This document shows positions 17,037-24,719 of a stretch of DNA of 64,000 nucleotides, in pieces. How positions within the stretch are numbered: position 1 is the stretch's first letter; each line of letters starts with the position of its first letter. Below the pieces are notes generated by a model. That model was not told the origin of the DNA and did not search any database. It saw nothing but the letters and a program-made list of their open reading frames with translations. The DNA comes from JAVWMQ01 sp036646055 (GTDB lineage: Bacteria > Bacillota > Clostridia > Peptostreptococcales > Anaerovoracaceae): contig JAVXMY010000001.1 in the NCBI GenBank assembly GCA_036646055.1, forward strand, positions 1 through 64,000, written 5' to 3'. The translations under genes and the position numbers were made by a program.

Positions 17037-18276
17037 TTAATTTAACTCCATCTTGATTTTTATCTCTTATAGTTTCTATATGTAAGTCCTTATATACTTC
17101 CAAGTTGTTTGTATATCCTTTTTTTGTTAATCTTTTGTTTACAGCAAAACATGTGTATGCATAGATACAAGCAAAAATTGGGATTCCAAGAATCATTCCA
17201 ACAAATCCAAATAATCCGCCACCAACTAAAATGGCAAACATTACCCAAAAACTTGGTAACCCTGTTGTTCCTCCAAGTATTTTAGGCCCGATAATATTCC
17301 CATCTACCTGCTGTAATATTAAAATAAATATTAGGAAATATACACAGGTTAGAGGGTCTTCTATTACAATTAACAAGGCTGATGGAATTGCTCCAATAAA
17401 TGGCCCGAAAAATGGAATAATATTTGTTACTCCAATAATTACACTAATTAACATAATGTATGGCCACTGGAATATGCTCATTACTACGAAGCATATAATT
17501 CCAATAATTAATGAATCTATCAATTTGCCATTAATAAATCCGCCAAATGTTTTGTTAATAAATGTTGAACCAAATAGAAAGCTCTTGGCTTTTTCTTCAC
17601 TAAGTGATGCAAATATAAGTTTTTTCGTTTGAGCTGCAAACACTTCTTTGCTGTTTAAGAAAAACACACAAATAATTACACCTATACATAAATTCATTAC
17701 GACTTTAGCAAATCCAAAGATTCCCTCTGATACACCAGTAATTACTGCCTGATACTTAGGAACTAAAGTTGCCTGTACAAATTCTACAAAAGAATCAACT
17801 GCAGTGTTTGCCCATTTTTCAAGTGGCCCTGCAACTTGAGGTAAATCATCTAGTTTACTTTGCATTACATAAAGTAAGTTTGACACATCCTTAGGAAGTG
17901 TCTTAGCTAGGCTTACTATACTTTCAATCATTCCAGGAATAATCATCCATAGCAATATTGTTACTATTCCTATCATACAAGCAAGCGCAACAATTGTTGC
18001 TACCCATTTACTATATATTACGGATCTATCTCTTTCTTTAAATACTGGCCATTTCCAATGGATTGCCATATCATATGTGCGATTATATACAGGGCAAAGC
18101 AAATATGCCATTACAAGGCCGTAAATAAAAGGTGTTACAATTCCTGTGAAAACCCCTAAAGCTTTAATTAAGCCATCCATTCTGTAAACTGCAAAAAAGA
18201 ACAAAATAGATAGCGCCACAACTGAAAATGACATTATCCCTATTTTTATGTATTTGCTATCAAATTCGAATTTCAT
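17020..18276 (-). CDS. AI-2E family (PerM/TerC-like) membrane transporter
   Basis: A 418-residue polytopic membrane protein with 7-8 helices. Helix pairs lie near 12-55 and 90-115, and the C-terminal half has the typical family block FGGFINGKLIDSLIIG (near 237), IPFFGPFIGAIPS (near 283), QQVDGNIIGPKILG (near 325) and GLFGFVGMILGIPIFA (near 355). The family contains Na+/H+ exchangers and a few autoinducer-2 exporters; the function of this member is unknown. It starts 53 bases after yfcE and overlaps murB, so it belongs to the same operon. Confidence 0.92.
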   Translation of the reverse strand: MKFEFDSKYIKIGIMSFSVVALSILFFFAVYRMDGLIKALGVFTGIVTPFIYGLVMAYLLCPVYNRTYDMAIHWKWPVFKERDRSVIYSKWVATIVALACMIGIVTILLWMIIPGMIESIVSLAKTLPKDVSNLLYVMQSKLDDLPQVAGPLEKWANTAVDSFVEFVQATLVPKYQAVITGVSEGIFGFAKVVMNLCIGVIICVFFLNSKEVFAAQTKKLIFASLSEEKAKSFLFGSTFINKTFGGFINGKLIDSLIIGIICFVVMSIFQWPYIMLISVIIGVTNIIPFFGPFIGAIPSALLIVIEDPLTCVYFLIFILILQQVDGNIIGPKILGGTTGLPSFWVMFAILVGGGLFGFVGMILGIPIFACIYAYTCFAVNKRLTKKGYTNNLEVYKDLHIETIRDKNQDGVKLNEGNN

Positions 18277-18329
18277 TTAATACCCCTAAACCTTTATAAC
18301 CACTACTTATATAATACCTTATTTGGCTA

Positions 18330-18872
18330 TTAAAATCTATCACTATAATTAATAATTCCTCTAATAAATCCACCTTCAGCTTTCGCCTTTGGCTTCTCAT
18401 AGTTTTTTATAGTCGCTACAAAAGAATCCTTTGTGATTTCAAGGATTCCGTAAGTTCCATCAGAACCATCCCTAGGTCTAACTAAGCTTCCCGGATTAAC
18501 CAATTTAATCCCATCAGCCTCTTCATTATATGCCATGTGGGTATGTCCAAATAAAGCTACGCAGCATCCCAGTTCTTGGCTTCTATAAATCAAGTTTGTA
18601 ATGTCGTAAGATACTCCGTCAAGATGTCCATGAGTCAAAAATATTTTGCCATATTCAGTATCTAGAACCTGGCTACAATCCTGTTTCCTAATTGCCCCAT
18701 CACAATTTCCCTTAACATAATTAACTGGTATTTGAATTCTTTTGGATATTTGCATAGCATCCTCTTCAAAATCACCAAGATGTATAACCATATCTATATT
18801 TTTTTCTTTTTTAAAAACCTCATAAAATCTACTTAAGTTGCCATGAGTATCGCTTACTACTAATATTTTCAT
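18330..18872 (-). CDS. YfcE-family metallophosphoesterase
   Basis: A 180-residue calcineurin-type phosphodiesterase of the YfcE/MJ0936 group. All metal-binding motifs are present in order: SDTHGN near 7, HLGDFE near 32, GNCDG near 56, THGHLDG near 80 and FGHTHMA near 108. In many Clostridia this gene follows rph-rdgB, which are not here. It is the first gene of the run that ends with whiA. Confidence 0.94.
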   Translation of the reverse strand: MKILVVSDTHGNLSRFYEVFKKEKNIDMVIHLGDFEEDAMQISKRIQIPVNYVKGNCDGAIRKQDCSQVLDTEYGKIFLTHGHLDGVSYDITNLIYRSQELGCCVALFGHTHMAYNEEADGIKLVNPGSLVRPRDGSDGTYGILEITKDSFVATIKNYEKPKAKAEGGFIRGIINYSDRF

Positions 18873-19007
18873 TCTTATTCCTATCTATTTCATTTCTTAA
18901 TAAAAGTTGATAATATTATTGTATAATAATATGTTTACTATGTCTACTTTTTGGAGTACAATATAGTTTATTGTTTATGTTAATTATCCATTGGAGGCAA
19001 TTTAATA

Positions 19008-19418
19008 ATGAGAAATATACAAGAAAAATTCATGCGTTTTATGTATGGTAGATATGGTGTGGACCAGCTTTACTACGCAACATTTATTTTATATCTAATA
19101 CTACTGGTATTAAACCTATTCCTTAGATCTTCAATCATAAGTATTTTAATTACACTTGCAATAATCTGGACCTTCTTTAGATTCTTATCTAGAAACATTC
19201 CAGCAAGGCGGAAGGAAAACGAAAAGTTCCTAAACTTTTGGGACAAATTCGCACCAGATTTTAAGTTTATGCAAATGAGAATGAGAGAGTTCAAAACACA
19301 CGCATTTCATAAATGTCCATATTGTAGTGCAGTGTTAAGACTACCTAGGAAACGTGGTAAGTTCCCTGTAACCTGCCCTAAATGTAATCAGAAATTTAAT
19401 ATTAGAAATTGGTTCTAA
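19008..19418 (+). CDS. Membrane-anchored zinc-ribbon protein, unknown function
   Basis: A 136-residue protein that I do not recognise by name. Two adjacent hydrophobic helices (residues 22-60) put most of the chain in the cytoplasm, followed by a basic linker and a C-terminal zinc ribbon, CPYC then CPKC (near residues 103 and 124). The ribosome-binding site is TTGGAGGC seven bases before ATG. It is the only plus-strand gene among minus-strand neighbours, with its own terminator. Similar small proteins are widespread in Clostridia, but I know of no assigned function. Confidence 0.8.
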   Translation: MRNIQEKFMRFMYGRYGVDQLYYATFILYLILLVLNLFLRSSIISILITLAIIWTFFRFLSRNIPARRKENEKFLNFWDKFAPDFKFMQMRMREFKTHAFHKCPYCSAVLRLPRKRGKFPVTCPKCNQKFNIRNWF

Positions 19419-19452
19419 AAAAAAACTGTGAGTTATCACAGTCTTTTTTTAT
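19415..19452. terminator. Bidirectional terminator between convergent genes
   Basis: Stem ACTGTGA / TCACAGT around GTTA (19426-19443), with nine A on the left and CTTTTTTT on the right. It serves both the plus-strand zinc-ribbon gene and the minus-strand alcohol dehydrogenase. Confidence 0.9.
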
Positions 19453-20630
19453 TATAGTGCCATAGCTAATATTTTATACATGTCTTCTTCATAAAGTACT
19501 TTAGTTACACCCTTTTTGCCTCCGCAACCTTCAGCACATTTATGTGCCATTAGTCTTAAAGTCTCATCATCTGGATTTATACCAAGTTCAGTAAGGCTAA
19601 TTGGCATATTAAGTTCTTTAAAGAATGCTTCTGCACTTTCAATTCCCTTAATTGCAATTTCTTCATCAGTTCCCTCTTCAGGAACATCCATAACTTTAAT
19701 AGCAAATCGTTTAAATCTGTCAAGGCAATTATCCATTACATATCTGGCCCAACTACCCCAAATTGCAGCAAGTCCTGCCCCATGTGCAACATCATAGATT
19801 CCGCCAACCTCATGTTCAAGATTGTGTGTAGCAAAGTCCATACCTTCAGTTCCGCATCCAGTAAGTCCATTATGTGACAGGCTTCCTGCCCACATAATAT
19901 CTGCTCTAGCCTGATAGTTATTTGGATCCTTCATTAAAATTCCAGCCTTATTAATTACCGTTCTCATTACAGCTTCAGCAATAGTGTCTGTCATTTCCAT
20001 ATTACCACCATGAGTGAAATATCTTTCAAGTGTATGCATCAATATATCTGTACATCCACAAGAAGTCTGATAAGGAGGCAATGTCATAGTTAATTCAGGA
20101 TTCATTATTGCAAATTTAGGTCTAGCCATATCATCTCTATAGCCTCTCTTAAGCCATCCATCCTCTTTGGTAATTACAGTAGAATTACTCATTTCGCTTC
20201 CTGTAGCCGCCAAAGTAAGTACAGCACCAATAGGCGCACAAGCCTTAGCCTTTCTCTTACCTTCATAGAAGTCCCAAACATCACCTTCATTGGCAATTCC
20301 ATATCCAATTGCTTTAGCAGAGTCAATAGTACTTCCACCACCAACAGCTAAAATAAAGTCTACACCTTCTTCTTTAGCTAACTTAATTCCATCATATACT
20401 AGAGACAGTCTTGGATTTGGAACAACACCACCAAGCTCTACATAAGAAATTCCAGCTTCATTCATAGAACTTTTGACTCTTTCTAGTAATCCTGAACGAA
20501 TTACACTTCCACCGCCATAATGCAGAAGTATCTTTTTACCATTAAATTCTTTTAGTAGTTCTCCCACTCTCTTTTCTGTTTCCTTACCAAAGACAACTTT
20601 AGTAGGTGCCACGTAATCAAAATTAAACAT
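19452..20630 (-). CDS. Iron-containing alcohol dehydrogenase (butanol dehydrogenase type)
   Basis: A 392-residue NAD(P)H-dependent alcohol dehydrogenase of the group III family, closest in pattern to BdhA/YqhD-type enzymes that reduce aldehydes at the end of fermentation. Visible: the nucleotide-binding GGGSTIDSAKAI near 97-108, the conserved LTLAATGSEMS near 138 and the iron ligands in the segment DILMHTLERYFT (near 196) and HNLEHEVGGIYDVAHGAGL (near 268-285). Strong AAGGAGG ribosome-binding site. It lies between two terminators, so it is a single-gene unit. The precise aldehyde substrate is not set by sequence. Confidence 0.94.
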   Translation of the reverse strand: MFNFDYVAPTKVVFGKETEKRVGELLKEFNGKKILLHYGGGSVIRSGLLERVKSSMNEAGISYVELGGVVPNPRLSLVYDGIKLAKEEGVDFILAVGGGSTIDSAKAIGYGIANEGDVWDFYEGKRKAKACAPIGAVLTLAATGSEMSNSTVITKEDGWLKRGYRDDMARPKFAIMNPELTMTLPPYQTSCGCTDILMHTLERYFTHGGNMEMTDTIAEAVMRTVINKAGILMKDPNNYQARADIMWAGSLSHNGLTGCGTEGMDFATHNLEHEVGGIYDVAHGAGLAAIWGSWARYVMDNCLDRFKRFAIKVMDVPEEGTDEEIAIKGIESAEAFFKELNMPISLTELGINPDDETLRLMAHKCAEGCGGKKGVTKVLYEEDMYKILAMAL

Positions 20631-20644
20631 ATTATCCTCCTTAA

Positions 20645-20680
20645 AAATTTAACCCACCTAAAAATAAGGTGGGCATAACA
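20645..20680 (-). terminator. Terminator after the PhnA-like gene
   Basis: CCCACCT / AGGTGGG stem at 20653-20673 with a 7-base A/T loop; on the minus strand it is followed by TTAAATTTTT. It lies between the phnA-like stop and the alcohol dehydrogenase start. Confidence 0.75.
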
Positions 20681-21019
20681 TTATAATTTTTTTACAAATT
20701 CAGATTTTAAGCTCATAGCTCCAAAGCCTGGGATATTACAATCAATATTGTGATCGCTATCATAAACTAATCTAATCCCTTTAACCTTAGTTCCCTGTTT
20801 CAGCGGTGTACTACTTCCCTTAACCTTAAGGTCTTTAATAATTGTAATACTATCTCCGTCACTTAAAACATTTCCATTTGAATCTTTAATTAATGCTGCT
20901 TCAGCTTCTGCTTCTGCCCCTGCTGCTGTCCATTCGTGTGCACATTCTGGGCAAATTAATAGATTTCCATCTTCGTAGGTATATTCGCTTCCGCATTTCG
21001 GGCAATTTGGTAATGACAC
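20681..21019 (-). CDS. PhnA/YjdM-family zinc-ribbon protein
   Basis: A 112-residue protein with an N-terminal zinc ribbon (CPKCGSEYTY, then CPECAHEW) and the C-terminal PhnA domain (DSNGNVLSDGDSITIIKDLKVKGSS onward, ending NIPGFGAMSLKSEFVKK). Once linked to phosphonate use, the family has no proven enzyme activity in Firmicutes. The start is GTG (GTGTCATTACC) nine bases after AAGGAGG. It lies between an M18 peptidase gene and an alcohol dehydrogenase gene, without phosphonate genes. Confidence 0.9.
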   Translation of the reverse strand: MSLPNCPKCGSEYTYEDGNLLICPECAHEWTAAGAEAEAEAALIKDSNGNVLSDGDSITIIKDLKVKGSSTPLKQGTKVKGIRLVYDSDHNIDCNIPGFGAMSLKSEFVKKL

Positions 21020-21071
21020 ATTGTCCTCCTTATTTTCTCTCTAAATATAACTTCTGGGTTAACCCCATATA

Positions 21072-22451
21072 TTAAGCTTCCTTAAGGAAAGCTACATAAC
21101 ATTTTTTGGCTTCGTATATATCAGCCTTACTTGCAACTTCGTATGGGGCATGCATATTTAATACAGCAACTCCACAGTCAACTACTTCCATTCCGTATAG
21201 AGCTAAAATATATGCAATAGTGCCTCCACCACCTAAGTCAACCTTACCTAATTCTGCTGATTGGAATAATACATTATGTTTATCCATAATATTTCTAATT
21301 AAACCTAGGTACTCAGCGTTAGTATCATTAGATCCGCTTTTGCCTCTAGCTCCAGTAAACTTGTTAAATACAACCCCCTTACCAAAGTGTGCCGCATTTT
21401 TCTTATCAAATGCACTTGCAAATGTAGGATCAAATGCTGCACTAACATCTGATGAAAGCATTCTAGAATTAGCTAATACTCTTCTTAGTTTTAATTCAGA
21501 GTATTGACCCATTGCATTTAGTAATTCAGCAACAGTGTTTTCAAAGAATTTAGACTCCATACCTGTAGCTCCAACACTACCGATTTCTTCTTTGTCTACT
21601 AAAAGTGTGCATGAAGTTTTCTTAACCTTATCTACTTCTAACATAGCAACTAAGGAAGTATATGCGCAAACTCTGTCATCTTGGCCATAAGCCATAACCA
21701 TGCTTCTATCAAACCCTGCATCTTTAGCCTTACCTGCTGGTACAATTTCAAGTTCTGCTGACCAAAAATCATCTTCTTCGATTTCATATGTATCCTTAAG
21801 TATATTTAAAATGTTTGCTTTAACACTATCTTTTTCTTTATCTTTTAGAGGCATTGTTCCGCAAATAACATCAAGTTGTTCACCTTCGATTACAATTCTA
21901 GCTTTTTTCTCTAGCTGTTCTTGAGATAAGTGAACTAACAAATCTGAAATAAAGAATACTGGATCCTCTTCCTTTTCTCCCACTACTATTTCAACTAAAG
22001 TTCCATCCTTTTTAGCAACTACACCATGAATCGATAAAGGCATTGTTACCCACTGATATTTCTTAATACCACCATAGTAATGTGTATCTAAAAAAGCAAT
22101 TTCTGTATCTTCATACATTGGATTTTGTTTAACATCTATTCTTGGTGAATCAATATGAGCACCTAAAATGTTCATACCCCTTTCAATTGGTTCTTCACCA
22201 ATATTAAATAATGCTACCGCCTTGCCCATACATGTGGCATAAACCTTATCACCTGTGATGAGAGACTTTTTCCCTTGAATTACATCATCAATGTTTATGT
22301 AGCCTTTATCCTCTGCTTCTCTTACTATCAGCTTAACACATTCTCTTTCAGTTTTACCATTATCGAGAAACGCCTTATATCCTTCTGATAAATCCCAAAC
22401 TTTTTTTAGTTGAGTTTCATCATAATTGTTCCACCCATTTATGTCTTTCAA
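21072..22451 (-). CDS. M18-family aminopeptidase
   Basis: A 459-residue cytosolic zinc aminopeptidase of the aspartyl aminopeptidase (M18) family, removing N-terminal acidic or neutral residues. Typical family blocks: GAHIDSPRIDVKQNP near 97 with the metal-binding His-Asp, the HYYGGIKKYQWV block near 128, DKEEIGSVGATGMES near 300 with the catalytic Glu, and the C-terminal CGVAVLNMHAPYEVASK near 425. It uses a TTG start that follows the upstream gene's stop by one base (TAAATTG), with AGAGAGG as ribosome-binding site, so it is coupled to the C-GCAxxG-C-C gene. Confidence 0.93.
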   Translation of the reverse strand: MKDINGWNNYDETQLKKVWDLSEGYKAFLDNGKTERECVKLIVREAEDKGYINIDDVIQGKKSLITGDKVYATCMGKAVALFNIGEEPIERGMNILGAHIDSPRIDVKQNPMYEDTEIAFLDTHYYGGIKKYQWVTMPLSIHGVVAKKDGTLVEIVVGEKEEDPVFFISDLLVHLSQEQLEKKARIVIEGEQLDVICGTMPLKDKEKDSVKANILNILKDTYEIEEDDFWSAELEIVPAGKAKDAGFDRSMVMAYGQDDRVCAYTSLVAMLEVDKVKKTSCTLLVDKEEIGSVGATGMESKFFENTVAELLNAMGQYSELKLRRVLANSRMLSSDVSAAFDPTFASAFDKKNAAHFGKGVVFNKFTGARGKSGSNDTNAEYLGLIRNIMDKHNVLFQSAELGKVDLGGGGTIAYILALYGMEVVDCGVAVLNMHAPYEVASKADIYEAKKCYVAFLKEA

Positions 22452-22452
22452 T

Positions 22453-22911
22453 TTAGTCCTCTCTTTCTATGTATTTGACTAATGTTTTAGCACAATACTT
22501 AATTACATCGTCACAGTTATTAATCATCGGATTATTGGTGCCATCCTTATATTTAGCAAGCATTTCACCACATATTGTTGTTCCAAAACATTCTTCAATT
22601 TCTGTAATTATTTCTTTGAAATCAGGATAGATTTCTGTAACTGTTTTACTATCTTCTGCCAAAGGATCTCTTCTGCCTTTAAACATTCCAAGTGCCATAA
22701 CGGCTCCTGAAATTGCTCCGCAAAGATGTCTACTTCTACCAATTCCACCGCCAAAACCTGAGGCTATGCAAATCACTTCCTCCGGTAGGTCTGTATTGTA
22801 ATTAGTTAATGCAGCTTTTAATACGCATTCTGCACAGTTTAATCCATGTTTATGGTAATTCCATGCTTCTTCCCCTATACGTTCAGCCTTTACTTCTATT
22901 TCATTTTTCAT
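22453..22911 (-). CDS. C-GCAxxG-C-C family redox-type protein
   Basis: A 152-residue member of the C_GCAxxG_C_C family. The signature cysteines are visible: NCAECVLKA near 26, the glycine-rich FGGGIGRSRHLCGAISGAVMA near 53-73, CFGTTICGEML near 109 and CDDVIKYCAK near 133. The family is thought to bind a cofactor or metal and take part in redox chemistry, but no member of this subfamily in Clostridia has a proven reaction that I know of. It is the first gene of a two-gene unit with the M18 peptidase and has a strong promoter upstream. Confidence 0.87.
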   Translation of the reverse strand: MKNEIEVKAERIGEEAWNYHKHGLNCAECVLKAALTNYNTDLPEEVICIASGFGGGIGRSRHLCGAISGAVMALGMFKGRRDPLAEDSKTVTEIYPDFKEIITEIEECFGTTICGEMLAKYKDGTNNPMINNCDDVIKYCAKTLVKYIERED

Positions 22912-22944
22912 AACTTTTTCTTCCTTTCAAATGTACTCATTTCA

Positions 22945-22972
22945 ATTATACTATGGGTTTTTTTCTTGTCAA
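22945..22972 (-). promoter_or_regulatory. Sigma-A-type promoter for the C-GCAxxG-C-C/M18 unit
   Basis: On the minus strand TTGACA (22972-22967) and TATAAT (22950-22945) are separated by 16 bases, both perfect consensus hexamers. The gene start is 34 bases beyond the -10. Confidence 0.8.
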
Positions 22973-22981
22973 GAATTACCC

Positions 22982-23010
22982 TTTACATATTAAAAAAGTT
23001 ACATTATACT
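22982..23010 (+). promoter_or_regulatory. Sigma-A-type promoter for the nitroreductase gene
   Basis: TTTACA (22982-22987), 17-base spacer, TATACT (23005-23010). It is divergent from the neighbouring promoter, with the two -35 boxes only 10 bases apart, so a regulator bound here could act on both genes. Confidence 0.75.
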
Positions 23011-23052
23011 TATTATCTAAAGATGTTTCGTATGTAATTGAAAGGAAATGTT

Positions 23053-23595
23053 ATGAGTTTTATCGAAAAAATCAAATCAAGAAGAAGTGTTAGGAAGTAC
23101 ACAGATCAAGTTATTAATAGAGAAGTCGTTGAAGAAATAGTTGATGCTGCAAGGTTTTCACCTTCCTGGAAAAACACTCAAATAGTTAGATATTATGCTG
23201 TAGAGGATGCTAAATTAAAAAGCCAGATTGCTGAAGATTGCGTTATGGACTTTGCCTTTAATACTAAAACAATTTCTAGAAGTAATATGGTTATGGTTGT
23301 TACTTTTGTTAGTGGCATTTCTGGTTACGAGAAAGATGGTTCATTTAGTACACCTATTGAAAATGGTTGGGAGAGATTTGATGCGGGAATTGCAACACAG
23401 ACATTCTGCCTTGCAGCTCATGAAAAGGGCATTGGCACAGTTATTCTAGGTATATTTGATGACAAAAAAGTTAAAGAAACTTTAGGTCTTTCAGATAATG
23501 AAAAAGTCGCAGCCTTAATTGCAATGGGCTACCCAGAAAAATCCAATCCTGCCCCACCTCGTAAGGAAGTTTCTGAACTATTAAAGTTTTTATAA
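23053..23595 (+). CDS. Nitroreductase-family flavoprotein
   Basis: A 180-residue FMN-dependent oxidoreductase. The N-terminal SRRSVRKYTDQ motif near residue 10 binds the FMN phosphate, ARFSPSWKNTQ near 33 is the next conserved block, and the C-terminal ALIAMGYPEKSNPAPPRK near 157 completes the FMN site. Such enzymes reduce nitro groups, quinones or enals with NAD(P)H; the substrate is unknown. The ATG at 23053 is chosen because GAAAGGAAATGTT precedes it; an upstream in-frame TTG at 23038 would put the ribosome-binding site inside the gene. Confidence 0.93.
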   Translation: MSFIEKIKSRRSVRKYTDQVINREVVEEIVDAARFSPSWKNTQIVRYYAVEDAKLKSQIAEDCVMDFAFNTKTISRSNMVMVVTFVSGISGYEKDGSFSTPIENGWERFDAGIATQTFCLAAHEKGIGTVILGIFDDKKVKETLGLSDNEKVAALIAMGYPEKSNPAPPRKEVSELLKFL

Positions 23596-23596
23596 C

Positions 23597-23630
23597 AAAA
23601 AATCGCCTATTACTAGGCGATTTTATTTAT
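23597..23630. terminator. Bidirectional terminator between convergent genes
   Basis: Perfect 9-bp stem AATCGCCTA / TAGGCGATT with loop TTAC (23601-23622), flanked by AAAA on one side and TTATTTATT on the other, between nitroreductase and thioesterase. Confidence 0.85.
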
Positions 23631-23637
23631 TATATTA

Positions 23638-24117
23638 TTATTCTACATTAGTATTTTTATTCTTTAAAGCCCTTCTTGACATAGCTTCATTATACATTCT
23701 TATTTCGTCCTCAGTTTCAGGAGTATATGGCTTAACAGGCTTTGGTCTACCATCTTTGCCCATAGAAACAATTGTAAAGTATGCAGAAAGTGCGTGCTGT
23801 GGTGGACGATATGATTCTAAATCCTCAACAGATACACTTACGAAAACTTCCATAGAAGTGTTACCAACATAAACAACATATGCTGTATAGGTTACCAAAG
23901 CTCCAACGAATATTGGAAGATGAAATTCAAGTTCATCTACACGAGCAGTAACGCAGTTAGTCTTTGAATATCTTTGTGCTGCCGCAGCTGCCGCTGTATC
24001 CATAAGCTTCATGATTTCTCCACCATGAACATTACCCTCAAGATTAGCTTGATGAGGCATCATTACTTGACTGACAATAATTTTGTTTTTTATATCCATC
24101 TTATTCATTTTTTCCAT
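23638..24117 (-). CDS. Hotdog-fold acyl-CoA thioesterase (YkhA/YciA type)
   Basis: 159 residues from ATG 24117, with an AGAGGT ribosome-binding site. It has the YciA/BFIT-like hotdog signature: MPHQANLEGNVHGGEIMKLMD near 21-40 with the catalytic Asn/His/Asp region, and AAAAAAQRYSKTNCVTARVDELEFHLPI following. These enzymes hydrolyse acyl-CoA to the free acid and CoA and are thought to trim acyl-CoA pools. The gene lies just downstream of fabT and the fatty-acid operon, which fits, though it has a separate start and 44-base spacer. Confidence 0.92.
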   Translation of the reverse strand: MEKMNKMDIKNKIIVSQVMMPHQANLEGNVHGGEIMKLMDTAAAAAAQRYSKTNCVTARVDELEFHLPIFVGALVTYTAYVVYVGNTSMEVFVSVSVEDLESYRPPQHALSAYFTIVSMGKDGRPKPVKPYTPETEDEIRMYNEAMSRRALKNKNTNVE

Positions 24118-24194
24118 ATATATACCTCTATATTCTTCAAAAATACTCACTTTAGCTTATAAGCATTTTAACACAAATACTGAAAATATAACAG

Positions 24195-24656
24195 TTATTT
24201 ATTATCTTCCCCCAAAGCCTTAGCATAATTCCTAAAAAACTCTCTTAGATTATTTAAAGACTCTACTAGGACATCTGTCTCCTTATCTTCAAGTTTCCCT
24301 AATACAGAAGTAACCATTTTTTTATGAAAATCCTCATGATGATAAAACGCTCTCACACCTTTTTCTGTCAACCTAACAGTTACAACTCTACGGTCAGTTT
24401 CACTTCTCTCTCTAACAACATATCCCTTCTTAACTAAACTATTCATTGAAATAGTAAGTGATCCCACAGTAATGTTAAGCCTCTTTGCAATTACAGACAT
24501 TTTGTCTCCACTACCTAGACCTACAGCTTCAATTACATGCATATCATTTACAGTCAAATCTGTAAACTCCTCTGTAATAAGCCCTATTTTTTCAATTTCC
24601 CAAATTTCGTTAAACAGGTTAACTAATACATCGTTAATTGTATTATATTTTTCCAC
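24195..24656 (-). CDS. fabT: MarR-family regulator, FabT-like repressor of fatty-acid synthesis
   Basis: 153 residues with a MarR winged helix: the recognition segment GSLTISMNSLVKKGYVVRERSETDRRVVTVRLTEKG region (near 65-100, with DRR in the wing) is typical. FabT in streptococci and lactococci represses the fab operon using acyl-ACP as corepressor and binds TTTGA-N3-TCAAA boxes; two such boxes lie in the fabH promoter here. In Streptococcus fabT precedes fabH; here it follows accDA at the far end of the operon. The start is GTG 24656, about nine bases after AAAGGAG. The name rests on context and operator match, not on sequence comparison; any MarR regulator is the fallback. Confidence 0.8.
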   Translation of the reverse strand: MEKYNTINDVLVNLFNEIWEIEKIGLITEEFTDLTVNDMHVIEAVGLGSGDKMSVIAKRLNITVGSLTISMNSLVKKGYVVRERSETDRRVVTVRLTEKGVRAFYHHEDFHKKMVTSVLGKLEDKETDVLVESLNNLREFFRNYAKALGEDNK

Positions 24657-24719
24657 TTAATACTTCTCCTTTAATATTTTCAACTTCTTATAACCTATTA
24701 TAACAAAAATCCAAAAAAT

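Noticed and set aside
18907..18927. Promoter TTGATA plus TATAAT before the membrane zinc-ribbon gene
   Set aside because: Only nine bases separate the hexamers; the TATAAT may be a real -10, but no fitting -35 was found.
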